Origin: Echinarachnius parma
Taxonomy: Eukaryota > Echinodermata > Echinoidea > Clypeasteroida > Echinarachniidae
Length of the DNA: 64,000 nucleotides
Direction: 5' to 3'
Assembly (NCBI GenBank): GCA_037951105.1
Contig: JBAMJV010003314.1
Coordinates: forward strand, 1 to 64,000
The position numbers and the translations under genes are program-made. Positions 24,801-36,800 of this stretch are shown here, one piece after another. The notes beneath the pieces are model-generated. The model was not told where the DNA came from and made no database searches. It saw only the letters and a list, made by a program, of their open reading frames with translations. How positions within the stretch are numbered: position 1 is the first letter of the stretch; the number at the start of each line of letters is the position of its first letter.

Positions 24801-27800
24801 ATATTACCCTTGTATTAATGTGTGTGTTGTTGCTAGTTGTATTTTATGTATGTATTTAGTATATATGTATACATTTATTTTTATTAATTGTTTATATTTG
24901 TAGGGGTCATACGGTGGGTGGTGATTCACGCAAGCCGAAACCAGTTAGCACTAAACAATACAATTCTCATTCCTAAGAAGTGCATATTATAATCACATAT
25001 GATGTACATGCCCCCTTTAGATTATATTCGCCATGGTCATGATGGTGGGTTTTAAGAAAATATAACACGTACTAGTAAGGGAATTATGCGATGCGTGCGA
25101 ACATAAATCCAGCGTGGTATCTTAAATCAAAATTGAATAATGGTTACGTGTACACCAAACTAATGGTTTAGCTTATACTTCCTGAAATTGAGCATGGTGA
25201 TGGCAGAGAGCCCCTCCTCTCTGCTCCATGCATGTCAGAATGTGTGCAATATTAGCTTGCTGTAAATTTGTGAACGGTTTGTATATAACCTTGCAGGAAA
25301 GAACACACACATCCACAGTGTGAACTCAGTGTAAACACACTATGTCTCACAGTGTGAACTACAATGTTGAATTCGAGCTTGTTCACTGTGTGGAAGCCAA
25401 CTCACATTGTGAACACACTGTGGGATTGGTGAGATACACAGTGTGAGTACACCTTTTTACATACTGTGAAGGCAGGCAATTCATCCTGTGACGACAATGT
25501 GGTCCCATTGAAGATTTCGTTCACATTGTGAAAACTCTAATGTTTAACATTGTGGACCATACTGTGGATGAGTGTTTTCTTTCCGACAGGGAAGGCCATG
25601 ATAGTTTACCCGTTCCCTACGAGTTTCTGAAATACCCATTGACTGTATACACAACCCACCTAATTAAGGGAAAACTCACGTCACAATAGCATGCATGTCT
25701 GTATCATTTATAATAATTATTCAGTAGTTGTTTTATACAATACACGAACATATTTTACTGTGTAACCGTATGTAAACTCTCTAAAAAGTTGTCATAATCG
25801 ACTCAATTACTGCATTATGTAAAGTCACTTATACTCACAAAGAGATCTTATTACAGATTTTATGCGGAAGGCCTGGGGTATCAATTACACAGGTTTAGTC
25901 ACCATTGTCTCATTGTCAACAATGAACACTTTGGAGAGAGACAGTAATGACATCCGTTTGGATTCCCTTATATTCATTATGTTTCGAATTACGGCAAAAA
26001 CCATTATGAAACCCATCCAGCACGAAGCTCAAACTTGGCATCTCACCATCACGTGACATTGCAGAATGCATCCAGTCCATGGCGGAGCTACGTAATTTTG
26101 CTCTGTGTGATGACAGACCTAATGACAATTTTCAATAATGCAAACCTTGGGAGATATTCATCATAATCTCCATTGTATTTCCATTTGTCAATTATATATT
26201 GTATAAAGGTCAAAACTCTGCTGCTAATGAACGATGCCCATCTCGGCCCCTCACCAGCCCGGGACCTTGCGCAGTTCATCTTGACCATGCCAGGTCTATT
26301 CAGCTTTGTGCTCTTGTGTGGCAGACTAGATGACCAGTTTTACCAGACCATGGCTGACAATGTCCCGCGCTCAAAGGTGAGACTAGGATCAGGAATGTCA
26401 GGAAATCGTGTTACATGACAAATTTTTTTCATAAAATATTACATTATTTTAAATAAACTTGAACTTTCGAGAATGTTGATACATCAGACAATGTATGTAT
26501 TTCAAATAATAACATTTTTTTCTGAGAGCATTATAATAAAGTAATCTGCGTATCAGGGATCATCCTAGGCGTGAAGCGGGGATATGGCGTGCGGGCGGTG
26601 GTACTGATGCGGGGTTACTCTAGATCTTTAACTGAAATGATACTTTGTACTATGGTTCCCTTTTTTTAAAGGGGTAGTTTAGTTTCGGTAAGGCTCAACT
26701 TTAGTAACCAAACATGGACAGTAACATTATAAACTTAATAGTTTTAACTCCACCATGCTCGAAAGGTATACAAAATTACAAACGACTAAGCAAAAAAACC
26801 CGTTATCATAAAAAAGAGCCATTAAAACGCAAGAGGGTGCTCTCTAAAAAGGCATTGGTTTCAACCATTTTTCATACAAAATTATGCATGTGATGTTTTA
26901 TTGAAATAATGATTAAATAGAGAGATCATCAACAACTATTTAAAAAACGCTTTTGACAATTTTTGAAAAAGTGCAAGCATTTTTTTATTTTTTTGAAAAA
27001 TTCAGCTAATTATTTGGGCCCCAAATAATTATAGGATCAGATATATATATTGATATTTCAGCCGTTTCTGGGCCGGTTTTGACCAAATAAAGTTTATTCT
27101 GCCATTAAAATTGCATGTTCTTGCAAATTCGACACTCAGTTTTTCATTACCTCACAAAAAATTGTGATGTGCAGCGCCCTCTCTACCAAAACTAAACTAC
27201 CCCTTTAATTTAGTGACGACTATATTGTGATTTAAAGGGACTAAGTAACATTGTCCAAATACTCAAAATCCAATTGGAATTCTAGCGGTTCCCTCATACC
27301 TTATTGTATTCGTATTAAAAATAAAATCATGGGACAGGTTTCGGTTTTTCAAATTTTCCTTTTGTTAAAAAGATATGTACGATCGAAGTATTCAGATAAG
27401 AAAAACTCCGGGCGAGTTTTTCTTCTGTGTACAAAGTGAGTGCAGTGAGTTATTGAATATCACTTTGCATTTTCGCTCATTACTTGGCCATGCAATGTCC
27501 ATTTGACTTGAAATTTTCACACAATACCCTGTGGACATATGAGATAACAATAATATACATTGCATCAACTATTCATCACTTTTTGCACATGTCAACAAAG
27601 TTACTAGATCCCTTTAATTCTTTCATATAAAAGTTACGCCAATGGGAAACATGAATCGAGTTCATTGTATAACAGTAATAAAACATTGTTTATATTTAGC
27701 ATATCTTTGGGAAAAGGGCTTAAGAATTATTTTTTAAACGCCAAAGTTTAGTTCGTCTAATGACTTATATAAAATAAAACAAAACAGCATTACAACACTA

Positions 27801-30800
27801 AAATCACAACTTTGAAATGTTAATCGTATGAGTGTTGAAAAGAAGCAGAGCAGCAAACACCATTATCTTCCTTTACACAAAGAACAATCATAAACTGTAT
27901 GTGAGTCCAGTCGCGTATCGATGGGGGTGGGGTTCACGTCACGTTCCCCCCAATAATATGAAGGAAAACAAAATGCAACATAAGGGGATATATGGAAATA
28001 TATAAGATGTGCACCCCCAGTAATTGTGTGTGCCCCCCCCCCCCCTCATGCCCCAATCAGTCCGAACACGCTACACCTCTCTTTTGAGTTCATCATATCC
28101 ATTGTATGTAATTGGCAAGTTAATTTTCCAATAGCTACACATGTTTGTGCTGTTAAGTATAATTATGTCTTTACAAACATATGATATTATTATTCGTTCG
28201 TAGATAAATACTGTATTAATAGTGTATTGTTATATTTGTACTGTGATATGGTTATATATGTTAAAGGGATAGTTGAGTTCTGGTAAGGAGAGTACAGTTT
28301 TGGTGAAACTGAATTTTAGTAACCAAAACCTGCATCATTACATTACAATCTAATAGTTATAACTAGAAAGGAACACAAAATTACAAATGACGTAGTAAAA
28401 ATCATGTTATCATTCAAAAAGAGCCGTTACAACGTAAGAGGCCGCTCTCTAAACACTCATCGGTTTCATCCATTTTGAATAAAATATTGTGCATGTGATG
28501 CTTTGTTGAAATAGTGATTAGATAGAGAAATAACCAACAACTATTTAAATACCTATTTTGTAACTTTTTGAAAAGAGGAAGCATTTTTTTGAATTTGTAA
28601 CGGCTGGTTCAAAATTCTCTAATAAACCTGGGGCCCCAGGTTTATTACAAATTGTTATATTTATGGATATATCAGCCGTCTCTGAACCGATTTTGATCAA
28701 ATAAAGATGATTGTATTATTTAATTATTATTCTCTTTCATAATTTACACTCAGTTTTTCATTACCTCACAAAAAAAATAAGTAGTCTAGCGCCCTCTCTA
28801 CCAAAACTCAACTATCCCTTTAATGTATGGGGGAGGGGTTATTTTCAACCTTCGTGTGGCTTTTAAGAAGAACATTATCGTTACCACCCATAACATGCAT
28901 ATGTGCTGGACTTGGAAAGTGATATAAGAATAAGACACCGTCAGTTAACATGACTGTATAATCGCGTTATAGTTGCCGTAGTAACCAGTCCATACATCAA
29001 AGGCTGTTCTCCCTGAAGTGCGATTCGTATTTAGATATTTAGATATGATTTGAAAGGCACACACAGCGGTATCATCCGTATGCATTATACTCCGATCCTA
29101 CCGAGTGCCTATTTTCCATGTGTAGAGATTAGCAAATGAGGGAAGAGTTTTTTTTTTCTGGGGGACATGTCATTGTTAATTGCTGAAGTGAAGTTATCGA
29201 ACCCGTGACCTTTATATTGAAAGACGATGGCTCACACAAACATACCACGGCATGGCTCTCCCACAGTCATGACCGTATGTTCTGTTTGTGTGTGTTTTTT
29301 AAAGATAACAATATATTCTGAAAATATTGTGAATACATTATAATTCCTAGGTGGAGAAGGTAATATTCTGTTTGTGTGTGTTTTTTAAAGATAACAATAT
29401 ATTCTGAAAATATTGTGAATACATTATAATTCCTAGGTGGAGAAGGTCAACGTTGGTTCGGATGAGAACCTCAGTCCCGCTGCATCCCGGAACCTGGTGA
29501 CCTGCCTCTTCTCCATGGCTGATCTAAACACATTGATCCTGGATGTGAGCACATTGCACGACTCGTGTTTCTCATTGAGACCTCGGCTCGCTCACCAAAC
29601 AAAGGTATTTGCTGCCCTCATTATTGATTTCTAAATTGAGTTGAATTTATTATCAACGTTCATACAAGTGTACAAATATACGAGGGGGATAAAGAGGGCT
29701 CTGTTACATTTACATTTCGTGTGTTTCCAATGGTTCAACATTTATTTTCAAATTGTTTCAATATTTAAACACTGTCTAATTTTGGAAAGTAGTGTAGTTC
29801 ACGTGAAAAGACAATTTGCATAACAATTGAGGGTTTGAGAACGATTTACATCCATATTGCACAAATATCTGAATTAGTGTTAGTACTGTATTATGGTGTG
29901 CATTAGTACATGTATTGCACAGGTAAATATTGCTAAATGATTTGTAATGAAATGCATTACTTAAATGCAATTGGTAGTTCTTAGAATGGATGGACAATTG
30001 GAGGGCTCACTCGCAACCAGGGGTACGGTGTTGGTTTGGAGCAATACATATTGTGTTTGTGCTGATATAAATCAAGGTAATTGGTTGTGGATTCCATTGG
30101 TTATCTATTCAATATCGAAACGCTACTTATGACCATGTACGAGTAATTCGTAAAGTGTTATTCATATGCATATCAAATGCATTAATGAAGTAATGATTGT
30201 AAACAGGTAAAGGATGGTCACTATAACGCACACTTTACCGCACACAGTACAAACCATAATGGTTTAAGAATTACGGACATGCTTATGCATGACAGTAAAT
30301 TACTTCGCAAAAAAAAAACCAGGTTAGTTTTGAGATATCATATCGCTCATTTCAGTTAGAATCTGTTCGCATCATTATGTATCGGGATAATAGCTCCCAG
30401 GTCGGATTAATTGTGTATGGAGTATGTGAAGTATGAGCAACCCACCACCTTCACCGTGTTTATTTCAATTCGTTATCCCTACCCCTGTTCATGCATCATC
30501 ATGATTGGTATTATTGTGTATTTATAATGTGTACTTCTAATCAACGTACCTGAATAATGAAACGGGTGAATAATGGTGGACAAAAACAAGCAGTTCAAAA
30601 TAAATCCTAGTTTTATTTTGTTAACATCTCAACTCGCAAGCAAATGTAGATATTGTATCGCGTCTGTTTCTTTTATTCTACAATAAATGTTCGTTTGCAA
30701 TTGAATTAGCAACGTGCCTTTAATCCCATTGCGGTACACTCTCCATGCTATACAATCATTATTTGAATCTTGAACAGGGTGAGATATGATCATGATCATA

Positions 30801-33800
30801 TCTAGTTACTAATTCCGCATTTAGTCGGATGCATGGGTATTACGCATGCTACATGCTTGCAGTGTATAATCAGCGATGACGCAGCTCAAGGAAAGAACAC
30901 TCCTTATCTCGTCCGAATACCAGGATAAATACATGCATACTTTTTACTTCGGGTAAATGTTTCACCTTTTACGGACATTCTATCCCAACACCCAACAGCC
31001 AGGGTGGCAAGTATAATAGACATGATATACACACGTTTACTTCTGGTTTACTTCGTTTTTGCTTTTCATTCCAAGACCCAAGTATAACATATAATTAATC
31101 CACCTTTGTGTAAGGTGCACACTAATTGTTCATATCTACTTTACTGTGAAATAGAATGCATGTTCTATTTCTATACGCGAAATTGTACAGAGTTTACAGA
31201 GGATTACATCACAAGCAAACAAGCAAATGTTATATAAAACATCGCTCTGTAACACTGAATCATCCTAAGTGGGGATCGTTCATAATTGTTGGAAACCCCA
31301 CTCTTCCTGCATCGCCTAATCTGGTCATATAATGTCCACAGGCCGTGTCTTCATACTTGATCTTAGTCCCCGTTGCCGCCTAGATGTCGACACTGTTCAA
31401 CATGCTGAGTGACTAATAATGTTGTATTATACCTTCCAATTACAATAGTTTATCATCCAAGTTTGATCATGTACCTGTTTCCTGTGTTTGCAGATTGAGA
31501 AGCTATATATACATGTACGGGGAGAGATGCAGAGTATGGATGCATCACGTGACTTGCTGACAGGGGTTTCCGCAATGTCGTCTCTCCAGACTTTATCCCT
31601 GCATGGTCCCGGCCAAGGACTGTTTGATGATATATCTTCTAACTTAAAGGTACATCAGTTCAGTGATTAGATCACTCGTTTCCTATCTTGTCGCATCTGT
31701 GTATTTCTGTACATTATGAGATGAACCAAATTGTATATTAGTATGGCATAGCTTGCCATATAGCGAGGAGAGGATGTATGTGTAGGCTACTACATCTACT
31801 GTTCGATTCAAATTTGTATAAGCATTCGATAAGTATGATAAGCCGCGTGTACCAAAGTATCAAGCAAAGTTAATACCTAAACATTCATCTGGATTTCAAT
31901 ATGGTTATTCACAGAGTTTGCGATTCAGAAATTGTCAAACTAAATGTCAGGTAATTATTCAGTTCTACTTTAATTACGTGGAATTGTAATATATGCATTG
32001 AAAAGGCGTTCGTAATCAGATATAGCGAAATTAAAGTTTGTTTTGTATTTGAGACCCCCAGGGCAATTCCACGCCAAATGAGCCAAAAGTGGAAAAATCA
32101 AATGAGGATTATTTCTGATCTTGTTTATTTTTTCTGGATTATTTTTTCATAAATCATGATCACATAATGATATCTTTCAGTTTACATGGTGAACAAAAAA
32201 ATATTGGGCGTCTCCTGATAGGAGAAACAGACACCATGCATGAACCCATACACATGGGACTACACAGTGCCTATTTCTAGATTTTCTTCATTTTTTGCCT
32301 TCCTTTCTATGTGTTCACATTAAAATTTCATTTTTTTGAGAGCCCTAAAGTATATTTTTAATGAATCATAAACTCTGTCCTTCCGTTACTGTCCTTTCGT
32401 TACCGAACAGTGAAGCAATTAACTTCTTGTAATTAATATACCAATAGACATATTTTTTTTCAAATAAATGTTGTAATACTCTTTGAACATTACGGAATGG
32501 ACTATGAGCCAATATAACATGATAGCATTTGAAACTTCACAGAGATTGGATCATAACTAAAGAACTTGAAAATCCATGTCCATTTTGCCGTCCTTCCGTT
32601 ACCGGCCTCATTAGTGTCCATATCTAATAAACGTAATGTAAAAACAAAAATAAAAAATAGGAAATCAAAGGTGTCCCACCAAGAGTCTCAGAAATGTTAT
32701 TTACAATGATGAATCATAAGCAGGATCCTAGAATTACTTGATTAAATTTCAAAATTTGCGTCTGAATGTCCTTCCGTTACCGTGGAATTGCCCCCCAGCT
32801 AAATTTGTTGTGTTTGTTATATTAAAGGGTTACCATGTGTTTAGATATCCGACGGCATCCACATAATTTTGGTTAAGATTGCACTATCACATGACATGGG
32901 TTATGGTGTACTTCGACAAGAAACAGTAATTCAAAATTTTACTGCAAATACTATACTTATAGATGCATTTCGATATTGTTGTTTTACTGATAATAAAGCA
33001 TATGTACACATACGTTTTCTTCCGAAGGTCAATACGCTGATAATCGAAAATACGTCATTGACGCGCACAAACCTGCAAGATCTTCTCTCCCTCCGAACTA
33101 TTCGCTCCATCAGGTTTGCTGAGGTCACGAGTCAACCCGAGGGTTGGGTCGAGGCATCGGTGGGATCACCCCACACGTCGTCCACTCAGGTGTGTACTGA
33201 CACAGGTTAATTGATGAGAAGCAGCTGTGTAGCGCTGATGAAGTGATTATTGGGAAGGGGCACAATACACGGGCGTAGACATGACATTGATACCCATTCA
33301 AGTGGGGGGGATGAGCTATTCATTCATCGGATTACATCCCCCCCCCCCCCAGTTGAATAGGTATTACGTAACTCGCTACGCCAGTGGCACAATAGCATGT
33401 ATTTCTATCATTTGTAAAGATTTTAGCAACTTCATGATGGAGAAGGGACATGTACTTGTATATTTTAATACGGCATACGCCTTGACACTTATGTTTGATG
33501 TTTAACTTACAACAAATGGTTCGAATGTTAATTAATTAAGGAATAACTTATTCGACAGCTGTCCAGGTATACTGGTAATGGTAAGGATTGCCATACTATT
33601 TGACGTTCTCCTATGAATTTCGTTTTTCTTTTCATGTTTACATTTTTATTTTGTCATCTTTTGTTAAAAAAATCAACTTGTAAGAAACATGTAAATAGTG
33701 TCTGCAGTACAGTCAGTACAAAATGTAATATTTTGTATAGAATAAGACATTTCGTTTCAAGAAAGTTTTTTGATATGCTTTATGATGCGTTGATTCTACA

Positions 33801-36800
33801 TCATAATTATAACATATAGTCTACGAGTTTGGGGTGCCGCAAACAAAATAAATTTAAACTCTTCATTCTTCAAAAACGAATGGCACTGGTGTTAGCATTC
33901 ATCGATTTCAGACATCCTTCAGGTCCACTATTTCTTGAATTAAACTTCTTGACGTGTTTAAGCAATATCGTTTTAAGATTTGTATACTCATGCATTCATT
34001 GATAATTGATATTCTATCTCATACATGTATGTATTACTTTTCATTTCTTACTTACCCTTATATGAATCACAATTACAAATTATATGTAATAATAAGCGTT
34101 ATCAAAATAACAACAAAAGTTTGAAAGCAATCAATATCATATTCAAAATTGTCTATCCTGAGAGACAATGTCAACAACACCGCAATTAATTTATGTGGTA
34201 TCCCATTTTACCCACGATACTGTCTCCAGAATATCAGCACTCCTAGCCTGGTGACTGATATCAGGGTGGATGACGTGTCACTCCGTCATCTCGCCCAGCT
34301 TGGTCTCTATACACAGTGTTCACATGTCCAGAAGGTCCAGCTCGATTTCACCCGTGACGTCACGATTAATGACGTAAAGACGTTGAAGAACTTCCCATCT
34401 ATGACCAATGTGTACCTCACTGCTTACAGGTAACATATTCAAATCAAATGTAAATATCTACAGATAACCTGTTTGCTTTATTTTAAATTTTGATGTCATT
34501 TAACTTGAATTACAACGATATGATTTACTGCTCAAACTATTAACATAACGTGCCTTTTACATAGCCATTTTTATGTGAAATGCTCTACCACCCAACACAC
34601 TAATTTAAAGAGAAAGGCATTTTAATGAGGTAAGCACGTTGTCGTAAACTTGTATGTTTACACTAAAAACAAGCAAATCATGTCAACTTGTTCATGTTAG
34701 TGCATGATATAACAAAATAACACAGTTATGCCAAGCTGCACGAAGTCCTCCATCGGCGAGTTTAATGTTTTCTATGATGAAATAGGTCAGGTATTGACTA
34801 TCGCTGTCCGTTTGATACATCCGCTTTCTTTATTGAAAGTACCTCGATTTTAGTATGCAGAGTTATTGATGTTTCTTTTACAAATTGAGGGAGAAATGTT
34901 TCCATTGTAAGATCACCTGCATGTTGACGCCGTAAGAAAATACACTATCATTATTAGTTATGCTGACCCCAAACTTACGAAACATTGTTTGAATAGTAAC
35001 TCTCGTAAAGGGCTTGATGAGACAACAGTATTAGACCAAAATGTTTTCGCGGCAGGCTTCACACGGCAAATCTTTAAAAATGATACTGTCCGATCCATAC
35101 TGAATATAACTTGTCAATCCTGGGTCCGTTATTTACATAAAGGAAACATTGGTTCCCCTGCTGCGAACAATCCGTGGCACTCACATCAGAGCTCTGTCTA
35201 TCACTTATGACGGCATCCTCCAACCTGACCACGCTGGGGATCATGGACATCAGTATCGGAGATGATGAAGCGAGCAAGATACTACAGGAGGCGATAAACC
35301 ACGAAAAGCTGAAGGATGTCACGTGAGTTTGAATGCTGGCAATTAGCATTATCATGATAATAATGGAGCAATACACTACCTTAAATCAAACGTGAAACCA
35401 TATAGTGAGACATTATGCACATTTAATTACATAGTTATTACCATTTTTGAACGAAGCTACCATTTGAATGTTAAGCAGAAACATTAGTTGTAAGTAACTT
35501 TGTTTACACGAGATATACGATTTTAATGCGCAAATTATCATTCATATTTTTTACTGGGGTTAGATTGTATTGAATGTATAAAAACGGCGTTATTGTTTAG
35601 TTGTTTTTTTTCTTATTAAAATAGAATATAATTGTACGTTAATTGCCTATCAATCACTGAGGGAAAACATAATTATATGTTGTTTGAGATCGAATATCTT
35701 TTAAAAACATAAGATGTTTATAATTCATTTTTACTAAACTCATATTGTGTGCATCATTTTAAAGGACATGCATGCATTGAATGGTCAATTTCTATAAGCA
35801 GTCTTATATCATACAATGTCATTGTATTGTTGAATATTATCTGACAACAAATCAAACTAAACTGTATCCGTGTAATAATGTTGATAGTAGCAAAAATAGT
35901 AGCAAAAAAAAAAAGGTATTTGTACTTGTCATTATGCATCGCTTTTGGTCTCAGTCTTGAAAAGTACATGTACATGTACATGTATGATGATTAATCATTA
36001 TGCATTGATTCTGAAAAATAGGGTTTTACCGAAATATTGTATTACCAAATATACAATAAGACCATGTTCCAATGTCCGTATCTTGTTCCTACAAACAGCC
36101 TGACACGGTGCGGCACGACTGTTGTACTCGACTCATTGTGCGAGCAAATCTCATCAACCAACCACAAGAGGGCGACATTAAACCACGGCGAGGTGAGCAT
36201 CGTCTATCTACGAAATATAACATAATACATGTATACAGGTCTATGCCTTTTTTGCAAAGTTTATGGAGATGTGTTACAAAGATTTTTAGCTGAACTATTA
36301 AGGTTGGACTTAAAGTTATGAAAAGGCATTAAAGCATTGGAATAAAAACATATTCACGATAAAATGTGCACATATTTGAGACATTATGTACATTTCCCAT
36401 AACAAATAATGGCTTGTCATGATCTAAAGTCCAATAAAGAGTCTAAGTTCAACTTAAGACTTGTGAGAAATACCCCAGAGATCAGTGGCGTAGCTACAGG
36501 GAGGAATAGTTAGAAAAAAATACATTTCTGTAAAAAGGTGAAGGTCAATAATTGAGCTGCCTTCACACCAAATCCGACACAACACCTTGAACATTATGTA
36601 CAACTACTACACACAACAAAATGACATGCCACACGCCGACACAAAACAATCGATCCAGTACGTGTAATCTTCGTTGAACTAAACGGGTGTCGTGTAGATG
36701 TTTTTTGTGGTGTTTGGCGGAGCGCTACCTTTACAGATGTGCAAACACTATATGCGTCATTTCATTAAAGTGATCCATTAACATCATATTTTGTTTCTAT

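Noticed and set aside
34989-35210. 73-codon frame overlapping NLR exon 10
   Set aside because: Ends in a stop inside the exon. The alternative frame from 35143 matches the phases of exons 9 and 11 and reads as LRR-like protein.
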